A DNA stretch of 41,647 nt from Paracoccaceae bacterium (GCA_002709405.1 PAQV01000053.1:1-41647), one strand, 5' to 3'. Counted from the stretch's first letter, positions 23,280-32,845 are shown. Numbers and translations are program-made. The notes: generated from the letters alone by a model not told the origin.

Positions 23280-24365
23280 ATGCTGACCCGCCGCGCCCTT
23301 TGCACCGGCCTGTGTACCGGCCTTGCCGCATCCCTGCTGGTGCCCGGGGCCCGTGCGCAATCGGCCGACAGCCGCATCCACATCATCGACATGGCCAACG
23401 CGGCCTTCTTCGACCGCTCCCGCATGCCTACCGACCTGGGATCGGCCAACGCCTGTTCCCGGCCCAATACCCTGTTCTACGAAGTGCTGGCCAATTCCGG
23501 GGTCGACACGGTGCTGCGCTATTATTCCGATGAGAACAACGCAGGCATCGCCTGCAAGAACGTCACTCGCCTGGAACGCGACATCCTGCACGATCACGGG
23601 CTGTCGCTGGCCATCGTCTACCAGTTCGAGGGCCGGGCCAGGAACCGCTACACCGGAGCGCGCGCCACGCAGGACGCCGCCTTCTGCCTGGACCGCGCCC
23701 GGGCGATTGCCCAGCCCGAGGACAGCGCGATCTACTTCGGCGTGGATTCGGACGCCGCACTGAACTCCGACCAGGGGGTCATCGACTATTTCCGCGAGGT
23801 GAACCGGATCTTCGGCGGCCGCTACCGGGTGGGCATCTATGCCGCCGGCGCCCGCTGCCAGCTGATCCGCGACGCGGGCCTGGCCAGCTATTTCTGGGTG
23901 CCCGAAGCACCGGCCTGGGCGGGCACGCGAGATTTCATGAACTCCGGAGCCTGGACCGTTTTCCAGAACAAGACCGACATCACCAAGAGCCTGATGACCG
24001 ACGGGCTGGACCAGCCGATCGCCATCGATACCGATATCGTCAACCCTGCCAGTGGCAACACCATCGGGGCCTTCGGACGCGACGGGTCCATCACCACCTA
24101 CGATCCCGCCCGGCTACGCGCCGTGGCAGGCGCGCGCCAGTGGGTCACCGAGGGCCGGCTGGATCTGTTTGATGCGCCCGGCGGCAGCGGCGCCGGCCAC
24201 CTGTGCATCGCGCGCACCGTCCATGTCATCGAGGCCGACGGCGACTGGGCCTGGGTGGATGTCGACGAGGACGGCTTCGGCGAGGGCTATTGCCGCCGCG
24301 CGGCCCTGTCCCCCCTGTCGCAGATGCCCGCCTGGCGCAGCGGGTGCCGGCCGATGGACATCTGA
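23280..24365 (+). CDS. Tat-exported DUF1906 (glycoside hydrolase-like) protein
   Basis: 361 residues. The N-terminus MLTRRALCTGLCTGLAAS with a twin Arg and an ARAQ cleavage site (about residue 26) suggests a Tat signal. Residues about 33-265 match the DUF1906 fold, a TIM-barrel related to lysozyme-like hydrolases: DTVLRYYSDE at the start, IYFGVDSDA with the key acidic residues, YRVGIYAAG, and a final AIDTDIVN. The last 80 residues form an SH3-like domain (LDLFDAPGGSGAGHLCIA, then WVDVDEDGFGEGYC) with paired Cys. It probably acts on the cell wall or a glycan in the periplasm; the substrate is unknown. It diverges from ndk. Confidence 0.75.
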   Translation: MLTRRALCTGLCTGLAASLLVPGARAQSADSRIHIIDMANAAFFDRSRMPTDLGSANACSRPNTLFYEVLANSGVDTVLRYYSDENNAGIACKNVTRLERDILHDHGLSLAIVYQFEGRARNRYTGARATQDAAFCLDRARAIAQPEDSAIYFGVDSDAALNSDQGVIDYFREVNRIFGGRYRVGIYAAGARCQLIRDAGLASYFWVPEAPAWAGTRDFMNSGAWTVFQNKTDITKSLMTDGLDQPIAIDTDIVNPASGNTIGAFGRDGSITTYDPARLRAVAGARQWVTEGRLDLFDAPGGSGAGHLCIARTVHVIEADGDWAWVDVDEDGFGEGYCRRAALSPLSQMPAWRSGCRPMDI

Positions 24366-24375
24366 TCCCCCGTTG

Positions 24376-24420
24376 CCGGAATTTTACAAAATTCCGGGCC
24401 GTTTTCTTCCAAGAAAACGG
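24376..24420. repeat. Two adjacent perfect palindromes (terminator-like or repetitive element)
   Basis: CCGGAATTTT / AAAATTCCGG with a 2-base loop (24376-24397), followed at once by CCGTTTTCTT / AAGAAAACGG with a 2-base loop (24399-24420). Each stem is 10 bp. The first is AT-rich at its tip and could stop transcription after the DUF1906 gene. The twin layout looks like a dispersed palindromic repeat; similar sequences seem familiar from Rhodobacterales genomes, but I could not verify this. Confidence 0.6.
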
Positions 24421-24495
24421 GGCCGCCGCGGATGGATCCAGGCAATGCCACGGCAGCCACTGGCCCCTTGCCAAAAGCTCTGCTAGGGCGCTTGC

Positions 24496-26352
24496 ATGCT
24501 CAGGATCGAAGATATCACCTATGCCGTCGAAGGCCGCCCCCTGTTCGAGGGCGCCTCGGCCACCATTCCCGAAGGCCACAAGGTCGGCGTCGTCGGCCGC
24601 AACGGCACCGGCAAGACCACCCTCTTTCGCCTGATCCGGGGCGAGTTGGCGCTGGAAGGCGGGTCGATCTCGTTGCCCTCGCGCGCACGCATCGGCGGGG
24701 TGGCCCAGGAAGTGCCGTCCTCGGACGTGTCGTTGCTGGACACCGTTCTGGCCGCAGATACCGAACGCGCCGCCCTGATGGCCGAGGCCGAGACCGCCAC
24801 CGATGCCCACCGCATCGCCGAAGTGCAGACCCGCCTGGCCGATATCGACGCCTGGTCGGCCGAGGCCCGGGCGGCCTCGATCCTGAAGGGCCTGGGCTTC
24901 GACGATGACGAGCAGCTGAAACCCTGTTCCGATTTCTCGGGCGGCTGGCGGATGCGCGTGGCCCTGGCCGCCGTGCTCTTTGCCCAGCCCGACCTGCTGC
25001 TGCTGGACGAACCGACGAACTACCTGGACCTCGAAGGCGCCCTGTGGCTGGAAAGCTACCTGGCCAAGTACCCCCACACGGTGCTGATCATCTCGCACGA
25101 CCGGGGCCTGCTGAACCGCGCGGTGGGCTCGATTCTGCACCTGGAAGACCGCAAACTGACGCTCTACCCGGTGCCCTACGACATGTTCGCCAAGCAGCGC
25201 GCCGAAAAGATCGCCCAGGCCGAGGCCATGGCCAAGAAACAGGAGGCCCGGCGCGCCCACCTGCAATCCTACGTCGACCGCTTCCGCTACAAGGCCGACA
25301 AGGCCAAGCAGGCCCAGTCACGGCTCAAGGCGATCGCGCGGATGGAAACCATCACCACCCCGCAAGAAGCGGCCCTGCACGCCTTTTCCTTCCCCGAACC
25401 CGAAGAGCTGTCGCCCCCCATCATCAACCTCGAAGGCGGGATCACCGGCTATGGCGACACCCAGGTGCTGTCCAAGCTGAACCTGCGCATCGACCAGGAC
25501 GACCGCATCGCGCTGCTGGGCAAGAACGGCCAGGGCAAGTCCACCCTGTCGAAACTGCTGTCGGACCGGCTGGCCCTGATGGCGGGCAAGATGACCAAGT
25601 CGTCCAAGCTGCGCATCGGCTATTTCGCCCAGCACCAGGTCGACGAGCTTTACGTCGACGAAACCCCGCTGGATCACCTGCGGCGCCTGCGCCCGTCCGA
25701 GGCCCCTGCCCGCTGGCGCGCCCGCCTGGCCGGGTTCGGCCTTGGCCCCGCGCAGGCCGAAACCGAGGTCGGGCGCCTGTCGGGCGGCCAGAAGGCCCGG
25801 TTGTCGCTGCTGCTGGCGACGATCGACGCGCCCCACATGCTGATCCTCGACGAACCGACCAACCACCTGGATATAGAAAGCCGCGAGGCGCTGGTCGAGG
25901 CGCTGACCGATTACTCCGGCGCGGTGATCCTGGTCAGCCACGACATGCACCTGCTGTCGCTTGTGGCCGACCGGCTGTGGCTGGTGTCCGGCGGGACGGT
26001 GACCAATTTCGACGGCGATCTTGAAGCTTATCGCGATTTCCTGCTGACCCGCGACAAGCCCGCGCCCAAGCAGACCAAGGCTGCGGCCAAGCCCAAGCGG
26101 CCCTCCAAGGACGAGATGACCGCGCTGCGCTCCGAGGTCCGCAAGTGCGAGGCCCGGATGAAGAAGCTGGAAGAGATGCGCGAGGAGCTGGCCCGCCGGC
26201 TGGGTGATCCCTCGGCCTATGCCGAGGAAAACACCGCCAAGCGCGAAGTCTGGCAGGCCAAGTATGCCGAAGTCATGGAGGCCCTGGACCGGGCGGAAAC
26301 CCTGTGGATGACCGCCGCGGAAAAGCTGGAAAACGCGGAGCAAGCGGCCTGA
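24496..26352 (+). CDS. ABC-F family ATPase (YheS/Uup-like)
   Basis: 618 residues with two ABC domains in tandem and no membrane segments. Domain 1 has Walker A GRNGTGKTT, signature FSGGWRMR and Walker B LLLLDEPTNYLD. Domain 2 has GKNGQGKST, LSGGQKARL and LILDEPTNHLD. The linker between them (KIAQAEAMAKKQEARRAH) is charged and helical, as in the P-site tRNA-interaction motif of ABC-F proteins. The C-terminus ends in a Lys-rich coiled coil (about 535-615). Family members bind ribosomes and relieve stalls or resistance; the exact subfamily is inferred. It lies 75 bp after the twin palindromes, with the MarC gene 43 bp downstream. Confidence 0.92.
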   Translation: MLRIEDITYAVEGRPLFEGASATIPEGHKVGVVGRNGTGKTTLFRLIRGELALEGGSISLPSRARIGGVAQEVPSSDVSLLDTVLAADTERAALMAEAETATDAHRIAEVQTRLADIDAWSAEARAASILKGLGFDDDEQLKPCSDFSGGWRMRVALAAVLFAQPDLLLLDEPTNYLDLEGALWLESYLAKYPHTVLIISHDRGLLNRAVGSILHLEDRKLTLYPVPYDMFAKQRAEKIAQAEAMAKKQEARRAHLQSYVDRFRYKADKAKQAQSRLKAIARMETITTPQEAALHAFSFPEPEELSPPIINLEGGITGYGDTQVLSKLNLRIDQDDRIALLGKNGQGKSTLSKLLSDRLALMAGKMTKSSKLRIGYFAQHQVDELYVDETPLDHLRRLRPSEAPARWRARLAGFGLGPAQAETEVGRLSGGQKARLSLLLATIDAPHMLILDEPTNHLDIESREALVEALTDYSGAVILVSHDMHLLSLVADRLWLVSGGTVTNFDGDLEAYRDFLLTRDKPAPKQTKAAAKPKRPSKDEMTALRSEVRKCEARMKKLEEMREELARRLGDPSAYAEENTAKREVWQAKYAEVMEALDRAETLWMTAAEKLENAEQAA

Positions 26353-26395
26353 CATAATCTGTCAGGCTGTCAAAAGACCATAAGAAGGGACCGGA

Positions 26396-27022
26396 ATGGA
26401 CGTTCAATTCGTGATGACGGCCTTTTTCACCCTCTTCGTGGTGATCGACCCGCTGGGCCTGTCGCCCATGTTCATTGCCCTCACCCAGGGCATGTCGCGC
26501 AAGACACGCTTTGGCATTGCCCTGCGCGCCTGTGCCGTGGCCGCCGGAGTTCTGACGCTGTTCGCGGTCTTCGGCGACAAGGTGCTGGGCTATGCCGGCA
26601 TCTCGATGCCCGCCTTCCGCGTCGCCGGGGGGATCCTGCTGTTCCTGACCGCCCTGGACATGCTGTTCGAACGCCGCACCAAGCGGCGCGAAAACCAGGC
26701 GGACGCCAGCCACCAGGAGCCAGAGCACGATCCCTCGGTCTTTCCCCTGGCCATCCCCCTGATCGCCGGCCCCGGAGCCATCGCTGCAATGATCCTGCTG
26801 GCCGGGCAACAGCCAGGCGTCGAGAGCCTTGTCCTGACCCTGGGCGTCATGCTGTCGGTTCTAATGATCGTCTTCGCCCTGTTCCTTGGCAGCGAGCTGC
26901 TGGAACGCGCCCTGGGCCCCATCGGCACCAACGTCGTCACCCGTGTCCTTGGCATGTTGCTGGCCGCCCTGGCGGTCCAGTTCGTCATGGACGGGCTGAC
27001 CGCCTTCGGCTTCGCCGGCTAG
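26396..27022 (+). CDS. MarC-family integral membrane protein
   Basis: 208 residues with six hydrophobic segments. Typical sequence is seen: FFTLFVVIDPLGLSPMFIAL at the start, RVAGGILLFLTALDMLF in the middle, and FPLAIPLIAGPGAIAAMIL, the most conserved MarC/YchE block, around 115-135. The family sits in the inner membrane; its transport role is not settled. The ATG at 26396 is preceded by AAGGGACCGGA. It probably shares a transcript with the ABC-F gene upstream. Confidence 0.9.
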   Translation: MDVQFVMTAFFTLFVVIDPLGLSPMFIALTQGMSRKTRFGIALRACAVAAGVLTLFAVFGDKVLGYAGISMPAFRVAGGILLFLTALDMLFERRTKRRENQADASHQEPEHDPSVFPLAIPLIAGPGAIAAMILLAGQQPGVESLVLTLGVMLSVLMIVFALFLGSELLERALGPIGTNVVTRVLGMLLAALAVQFVMDGLTAFGFAG

Positions 27023-27068
27023 CACCCTTTCCGCGCCGCTCCTATATCGGCAGGGAAGGAGAGCCTGA

Positions 27069-27650
27069 ATGAACGGTATCGACACCGGCAACCTGATCTA
27101 TTTCATCGTGCTCGGCGCGGCGCTGATCGTGATGTTCCTGATCAACAACCGCCAGGGCATTGGCGCAACATTGAAACAACTGCTGACCTGGGGGCTGATC
27201 TTCCTGGCTGTGCTGGCCGGCTACGGCCTGTGGGAAGACGTTCGCCGCACCGTGGTCCCGTCTCAGACCGTCATCGCCACCGAGGACCGCATCGTGGTCC
27301 CGCGCAGCCCCGACGGTCATTTCTACCTGACGCTGGACGTCAACGACCGCTCGGTTCGCTTCATGGTCGACACCGGGGCCTCTGACCTTGTGCTGACACG
27401 GGCCGATGCCCAAAAAGCCGGGCTCGATCCCGAGAACCTGACATTTTTTGGTCGCGCACGGACGGCGAACGGCGAAGTGCGCATCGCTCCTGTCACCCTG
27501 GAGTCAGTTGCCCTGGGGCCATATATCGATCGCAACATCGCCGCCAGCGTCAACGACGGCGTGATGGACGTGTCCCTTCTGGGCATGCGCTACCTGGAGC
27601 GCTGGAGCAGGCTGGAAATGGGCGGTGGAGAGCTCGTCCTGACCCGTTAA
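27069..27650 (+). CDS. Membrane-anchored retropepsin-like aspartic protease (TIGR02281 type)
   Basis: 193 residues. Two N-terminal hydrophobic segments (about 9-25 and 35-55) are followed by a single-domain clan AA aspartic protease. The catalytic motif is FMVDTGASDLVLT, with the flap and second half in TFFGRARTANGEV and VSLLGMRYLERW. One Asp per chain means it must dimerise. This matches the alphaproteobacterial TIGR02281 family, with the protease domain outside the cytoplasm. AAGGAG stands 7 bases before the ATG. Its stop overlaps the end of a decayed gene on the other strand. Confidence 0.88.
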   Translation: MNGIDTGNLIYFIVLGAALIVMFLINNRQGIGATLKQLLTWGLIFLAVLAGYGLWEDVRRTVVPSQTVIATEDRIVVPRSPDGHFYLTLDVNDRSVRFMVDTGASDLVLTRADAQKAGLDPENLTFFGRARTANGEVRIAPVTLESVALGPYIDRNIAASVNDGVMDVSLLGMRYLERWSRLEMGGGELVLTR

Positions 27651-29169
27651 CGCGCGGCCTTCCGGCGCGTGCGATTTCCTCGCGCAGCCAGGCCACACCG
27701 CCTTCCTGCGAAGGGGCCAGGGTGCCCTGCCGTCCCATCCGTTCCCCAACCGCAAGGGCGCGTTCCAGATCCGGCAGCGGGTCCTCGGCGACGACTGCCA
27801 GCTTGATAGGACACGATTTCGTCCCGCTGCCACTCGGCCTTTTCCGGGTCGAAAGCGACCAACTCCTGGGAGATCTTCAGCGAGCGCAGGAAATACGCCC
27901 TGGCCGCCTCTGCCTCGCCTTGTTGCGCGGCCACGTCGCCCACCTTGTTCACGATCACCGCAAGATCGCGCTGCCATCCCGAGTTGAGCGGGTCGCGGCG
28001 CGGCCATTGCCACGTCTCCGATCCTTGAAAGGGCGTTGGACACGTCGCGCTGCCACGTGGTATTTTCGGGATCTTGTTCGACCACCGCGGTCAGGATTTC
28101 AGCTGCCGTTCCAAAGGACTGAAGCGCGCCATCATAGTCGTCCCGACCCTGGGCAAACATCGAACGCCATGCCCGCCTTAGCCAGCTGTCCCGTTTCAAC
28201 CAGCGCATCGCCGTACCGGCTCAGGCTGACCATCAAATCCGGTGATCTCGGGGCTCGCCGCAGGTCCGCGCGTGCCAAACCGGCGGACAGCTAATTGGTT
28301 TCCGCGCGCGACAGCTTTCGGGCCACCAGGCGGCTTTCCAACAGGTCTTCCGAGGCCAGGTCGATCGCCTTGGCCTGATCCAGCTTCGCGAAGGCCGTCC
28401 GGAGCGCCCCCCAACGCGGCCTGATATTCGGCCAACTGACACAATTCCGTCACCCGCGGATCGTCTGACCCAAGCCGCCGCAGATCCTGGCGCACCAATG
28501 TCAGGACCGACCGGATTTCCAGCCCCTCGGTGTCAAAATGGCGCAGCAGGGACCCGGTGAAGGGCGAATTGTCACCGCTTCCGTCCATTGCCGCCTGGCC
28601 GGGCGCCGCCGCATAGGCATAAAGCAGGTTGTGCGCCCGACCGACCCGGCCAAGACCGGCACTGACAGCAGGCTGCCTTGCCTCCGACCTGCTGAAGCCC
28701 CCCTCGGTACCGCCAAAGGCATCAGTGCGGCAGGCGTCGATGATCAACAGCCCCGTCGGCGCAGCCTTCTGGACGGAGGCCGCCAGATCCGCCAGGGGCA
28801 AACCGCTGGCCTTGAGGGTTGCGGCATCGTCGGCCACCGCATCTATCGGCAACACCAGGTTTTCACCCCCGACTTCTATGCCGTGACCCGCGAAATAGAC
28901 CAAGGCCATGTCCGCCTGTGCGTTTTCGGCATCCTCGACAAACCTGTCCAACGCACACTGCATCCGATGAAGATCGCGATCAGTGACGAGAGTGACGTCG
29001 AAGCCGAGGTCATACAGAACCTCGTCCATCAAGCGGGCATCATTGCGGGGGTTCTTCAGCGGACGTAGAGCTTCTAATCGCCGACCCCGAAGACCAGGGC
29101 ATTACGAGAGGGCTCTGCCCAGGCAGGGCAGGCGCAAAGCAGTGACAGGAGGAAGATCCGCACCCTCAT
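27647..29169 (-). pseudogene. Caspase-like (peptidase C14) protein with TPR-like C-terminus, degraded
   Basis: A signal peptide frame starts at 29169 (MRVRIFLLSLLCACPAWA) and runs into the caspase start RNALVFGVGD, where an in-frame TAG (29074-29076) replaces an expected Tyr codon. A one-base loss some 10 bases later shifts the frame. The p20-like domain then continues (28196-29032) with catalytic His in YFAGHGIEVGGENLVLP and Cys in LLIIDACRTDAF. After about 28440 the frame breaks again. Pieces of a repeat domain (DPENTTWQRDVSNALSRIGD, then FDPEKAEWQRD) appear in two other frames down to 27647. At least four lesions are needed to explain this, so the gene is dead. Functional relatives are secreted or anchored metacaspase-like proteases. 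Confidence 0.85.
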
Positions 29170-29227
29170 GCCCGTCCCCTCAATACCTCCTGACAGGTTA
29201 CTGACATTGGGGATTTCGGTAAAGAGG

Positions 29228-29686
29228 TCAGGCCTCGGCCTTCTTCTCCCAGCGACCAGAGTCCTCGGACCAGTATTGCGCCTTGCAGCCAGCGCTTGTC
29301 AGCTGTTTCCACTGGGCCCGAGCCCGCTGCACCGCGCCGTCGTCGCTCCCGTCGAAAAGGACGCAGGCCCGTTCCAGCGCAGCAACTTCCTCGGCCGCGA
29401 TTTCGGCCCCATCAACTGACATCAAGCACGCGCAACCGGCCAGATCCTGACGATCAGATGTCAGGAGCACCGGTTGCAGATCGTCATGCGGCCCCCCCGA
29501 CAGACCGTGCGGCAAAAAACTCTCTTCCGGGCCAAGCCACAGTCTTTCGTCCAGCCAGGCCATCCGCCGGTCATCGGTTCCGCGCACGACGACACGCCAG
29601 CCGACCTGCAGCGACCGATCCAACAGCATCGGCAAAACGGCTTCGATGGGCCGTCGCGTCAGGTGGTAGAACAGCACGTCGCCCAT
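29228..29686 (-). CDS. holC: DNA polymerase III subunit chi
   Basis: 152 residues. Typical HolC features: the start MGDVLFYHLTRRPIEAVLP, then LLDRSLQVGWRVVVRG and LDERLWLGPEESFLPHG, as in chi proteins that link the clamp loader to SSB. The ATG at 29686 is preferred over a GTG one codon earlier. The gene begins 6 bp after the VOC-protein stop and belongs to the pepA-VOC-holC run; pepA and holC are neighbours in many proteobacteria. The region after its stop holds only the dead caspase gene. Confidence 0.92.
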   Translation of the reverse strand: MGDVLFYHLTRRPIEAVLPMLLDRSLQVGWRVVVRGTDDRRMAWLDERLWLGPEESFLPHGLSGGPHDDLQPVLLTSDRQDLAGCACLMSVDGAEIAAEEVAALERACVLFDGSDDGAVQRARAQWKQLTSAGCKAQYWSEDSGRWEKKAEA

Positions 29687-29692
29687 CACCCG

Positions 29693-30088
29693 TCACCCGC
29701 GCGGATCATAGGTGCCGATGGTCCAGACATGACCTTCGGGGTCACGAAGCGAATACTGCAATCCGCCATGGGCCTGCTCTTCCAGCGGAACGATGATCGT
29801 CGCGCCTGCCGCCATGGCCTTGGCATTGTGGGTTTCGACGTCGCCCACGATCACGTACATCACCGTGGTTTCCCGCCCCCCGGTGTCCCGGGGCGCGGTC
29901 ATGTATCTCGAAAACGGCGTGTCGGCCTCGGGGCCGAACATGAACAGACTGTCCCCCATCCGCATTTCGGCATGCTGGATCGTCCCTGTCTCGTCTCGGT
30001 GGACGGCCAGTTCCTCCATCCCGATCACCTTCTTCAGGAAGGTTAACGCGCCGTCGCAATCGGCGTAGCGGGTGGCAGGGATCAGCAT
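29693..30088 (-). CDS. VOC-superfamily (glyoxalase/bleomycin-resistance fold) protein
   Basis: 131 residues with the two beta-alpha-beta-beta-beta halves of the vicinal-oxygen-chelate fold. The first is IPATRYADCDGALTFLKKVIG to AEMRMGDSLFMFG; the second is TTVMYVIVGDVETHNAKAMAAGA to YSLRDPEGHVWTIGTYDPR. The ending resembles PhnB/YdeM-like members, and the GHVWTIGT Trp end is typical. Substrate and metal use cannot be inferred. It lies 24 bp after pepA and 6 bp before holC. It interrupts the usual direct pepA-holC neighbourhood. Confidence 0.88.
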   Translation of the reverse strand: MLIPATRYADCDGALTFLKKVIGMEELAVHRDETGTIQHAEMRMGDSLFMFGPEADTPFSRYMTAPRDTGGRETTVMYVIVGDVETHNAKAMAAGATIIVPLEEQAHGGLQYSLRDPEGHVWTIGTYDPRG

Positions 30089-30112
30089 GGTCTCAGCCTC
30101 TGAGGAATCTGG

Positions 30113-31591
30113 TCACTCTGCCTCGTAGACGTCCGAAACCAGACGGTTGAGCGCCGCAACCCCCCAGCCCGTCGCCCCTTTCGGCGCGAAGCTCGTGTCC
30201 GCCTTGACCGAGGCAACGCCCGCGATGTCCAGGTGGATCCACGGCACGTCATCCTTGATGAACCGTTGCAGGAACTGCGCCGCCGTGATCGAGCCGCCGG
30301 CCCGGCCGCCCACGTTCTTCATGTCGGCGATGTTGGACTTTAGCAGGTCGTCATAGGCCTTGCCCAGGGGCATCCGCCAGGCGCCCTCGCCCTCGGAAGC
30401 CGCGGCCTTCAGAAACTTGTTGCAGAAGGCGTCATCGTTCGAAAAGACGCCCGCGTTCTCGTTCCCGAGACCCACGATGATCGCCCCGGTCAGGGTTGCC
30501 AGGTCGACGATCCCCGCCGGTTCAAAGCGTTCCTGCGCGTACCAGAGCAGATCGCACAGCACCAAACGGCCCTCGGCGTCGGTGTTGATGATCTCGACCG
30601 TATCGCCCTTCATCGACTTGACCACGTCGCCGGGCCGCGTCGCCCGGGCCGAGGGCATGTTTTCGACCAGCCCGACCAGGCCCACGACGTTGGCCTTGGC
30701 CTTGCGCAGGGCAAGCGCCTTCATGGTGCCCGCCACAACACCGGCACCGCCCATGTCCATGGTCATGTCTTCCATGCCGGCTGCGGGTTTGAGCGAAATT
30801 CCGCCCGTGTCAAAGACCACGCCCTTGCCAACGAGCGCCAGCGGAGCCTCGCCTTCGGTGCCGCCTTTCCATTGCATGACCACGACCTTGGACGGGCTGT
30901 CCGAACCGTGCCCGACGCTCAGAAGGGTCCGCATGCCCAGCTCGGCCAGTTCGTCTTCGTCGAGAACCTCGACCTCCAGCCCGATCTCGCGCATCTCGTC
31001 CAGCCGGTTGGCGAATTCTGTGGTTGTCAGGACATTGGCAGGTTCGTTGGTCAGGTCGCGTGTGAAAAACGCCCCTTCTGCAATCGCCGACAGCGGGCCG
31101 AACTCGGCCTCGGCCTCTTCGGGTTTGCCCAGGTACACATCCACTCCTGACATTTCCGCGTCAGTGTCGGCCCCGGTCTTGTGCTCGGTGAACGCATAGG
31201 CCCGCAGCTGGGCGCCAAGCGCGATTTCCGCTGCTTTCCGGTGGCTTCCGGCCATGATCGCAAGCGGCTTCGAGCCCTTCAGCTTGCCCAGCATCGCCCC
31301 GGCCTTGCGCGCCTCCAGCGCGGACACCTGCCTGGGCAGGACCAGGATATCAAGCGCCTCGGCCGCCATGCCCGCGGGCCAGGCCAGCGTCACTGTCTTG
31401 CCTGCCCCGATTTTTGCAAAGCTGTCACTTTCGACCAGCCGCGCCACCGCGCCCCTGGTCAACCGATTGGCGCGCCGCCCTGCCACGTCGAACTTGCCGT
31501 CCGGTGACACGATGATGGCAACACGGCCCGTGGCTGTTTCCATGATGTCCAGATCGGTGGCCAGGAATCGGATCGGTGCAAGTGCGCTCAT
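30113..31591 (-). CDS. pepA: Leucyl aminopeptidase (M17)
   Basis: 492 residues, the normal length. It removes N-terminal residues from peptides in the cytoplasm using two metal ions. Seen: Lys256 and Asp261 in VGKGVVFDTGG, Asp279 in TMDMGGAGVV, and the signature NTDAEGRL (336-343) with its Asp and Glu ligands and catalytic Arg. The ATG at 31591 has GGAG 7 bases upstream; a longer frame to 31696 lacks support and enters the shared promoter region. It diverges from lptF across about 120 bp and leads the pepA-VOC-holC run. Confidence 0.96.
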   Translation of the reverse strand: MSALAPIRFLATDLDIMETATGRVAIIVSPDGKFDVAGRRANRLTRGAVARLVESDSFAKIGAGKTVTLAWPAGMAAEALDILVLPRQVSALEARKAGAMLGKLKGSKPLAIMAGSHRKAAEIALGAQLRAYAFTEHKTGADTDAEMSGVDVYLGKPEEAEAEFGPLSAIAEGAFFTRDLTNEPANVLTTTEFANRLDEMREIGLEVEVLDEDELAELGMRTLLSVGHGSDSPSKVVVMQWKGGTEGEAPLALVGKGVVFDTGGISLKPAAGMEDMTMDMGGAGVVAGTMKALALRKAKANVVGLVGLVENMPSARATRPGDVVKSMKGDTVEIINTDAEGRLVLCDLLWYAQERFEPAGIVDLATLTGAIIVGLGNENAGVFSNDDAFCNKFLKAAASEGEGAWRMPLGKAYDDLLKSNIADMKNVGGRAGGSITAAQFLQRFIKDDVPWIHLDIAGVASVKADTSFAPKGATGWGVAALNRLVSDVYEAE

Positions 31592-31714
31592 ATCAATCTC
31601 CAAGAAGTCACACGTCTGACCTAGCCTGCGCCCGGCTTCTTGACCAGAGAGCAGTTTTCGCGTCAGGCCAATTGCACTAGGATTTGACACCGACACGGCT
31701 TCCGGGGAAACGCA

Positions 31715-32845
31715 TTGTCAAAATTCGACCGCTACGTTCTGTCCCAGTATCTGCTGTTTTTCGGGTTCTTTTCGCTGATCCTGGTGGCCGTCTTCTGGCT
31801 GAATCAGGCCGTCATCCTGTTCGACGTGCTGATTGGCGACGGTCAGACCGCCCTGGTGTTCCTGGAGTTCACCGCCCTGACCCTGCCCCGGCTGATCCGC
31901 ATGATCCTGCCGATGGCCGCCTTCGCCGCGGTGATCTATTTCACCAACCGTTTGAGCAACGAAAGCGAGCTGACGGTGATGCAGGCAACCGGGTCCAGCC
32001 CCTGGCAGATGGCCCGGCCGGCGGCGGCCTTCGGGCTGATCGTGGCGCTGATGATGGCGATCCTGACCAACCTGTTGCTGCCGGCATCGGTCAGCCGGCT
32101 GAATGTCCGCGAGGCCGAGATTTCCCAGAATATCGCAGCGCGCCTGCTGACCGAGGGCACCTTCCTGCATCCCACCGATGGCGTGACCTTCTACATCCGC
32201 GACATCGCTGCGGACGGCACGCTGAACGATGTCTTCCTGTCCGACAAGCGCGACCCGGAGCAGGCGACCTTGTACACCGCCTCGCGCGCATTTCTTGTGC
32301 GTGAAGACGATGGGGCTCGCCTGATCATGGTCAACGGCATGGCCCAGGCACTGGATGCCGGGCGCCAGGCCCTGTCGCTGACCCTGTTCGAAGATTTTTC
32401 CTATGATATCAGTTCGCTGATGCCTTCGGGCGCATCGGGTAAGCGCAGCTATCGCGCGATCCCGACGCTCGAACTGCTGATGCACCGCCAGAGGATCGCC
32501 GACACCGAAGGCCACCGGCTGGGCACTCTGACCGAAGAGCTGCACGTGCGCATCACCCGTCCGCTCAATTGCTTTGCGGTCGCCCTGCTGGGCTTTTCGA
32601 CCCTGCTGCTGGGCGGATTTTCGCGCTTTGGCCTGTGGCGCCAGATGCTAGGCGCGTTCGGCCTGCTGATCGTGCTGGAAACCGTGCGCGGGACGGTGTC
32701 GCCCCCGGTCGAGGCCAACCCGGCGATGTGGCCCATCCTGTACCTGCCACCGTTGCTGGCCACGGCGCTATCGGCGGTTTTCCTGCAAATCGCCAGCCGG
32801 GGCGTGATCTTTCGCCGGCGGCCCCGTCCCGAGGTGACGGCATGA
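31715..32845 (+). CDS. lptF: Lipopolysaccharide export permease LptF
   Basis: 376 residues of the YjgP/YjgQ family. Three membrane segments lie in the first 120 residues (LFFGFFSLILVAVFW and so on), then a periplasmic beta-jellyroll domain (about 130-270), then three C-terminal segments. With LptG and LptB it drives LPS out of the inner membrane. The start is a TTG (31715) giving MSKFDRYVLSQYLL, with GGGGAA 7 bases upstream. The stop overlaps the LptG start (ATGA). It is the first gene of the lptF-lptG-lptD-surA-pdxA run. Confidence 0.93.
   Translation: MSKFDRYVLSQYLLFFGFFSLILVAVFWLNQAVILFDVLIGDGQTALVFLEFTALTLPRLIRMILPMAAFAAVIYFTNRLSNESELTVMQATGSSPWQMARPAAAFGLIVALMMAILTNLLLPASVSRLNVREAEISQNIAARLLTEGTFLHPTDGVTFYIRDIAADGTLNDVFLSDKRDPEQATLYTASRAFLVREDDGARLIMVNGMAQALDAGRQALSLTLFEDFSYDISSLMPSGASGKRSYRAIPTLELLMHRQRIADTEGHRLGTLTEELHVRITRPLNCFAVALLGFSTLLLGGFSRFGLWRQMLGAFGLLIVLETVRGTVSPPVEANPAMWPILYLPPLLATALSAVFLQIASRGVIFRRRPRPEVTA

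Noticed and set aside
27504-28208. Intact 234-residue gene on the minus strand
   Set aside because: Its first third matches the repeat domain of the decayed caspase-like gene, then the frame runs into unrelated reading; it is a pseudogene piece.
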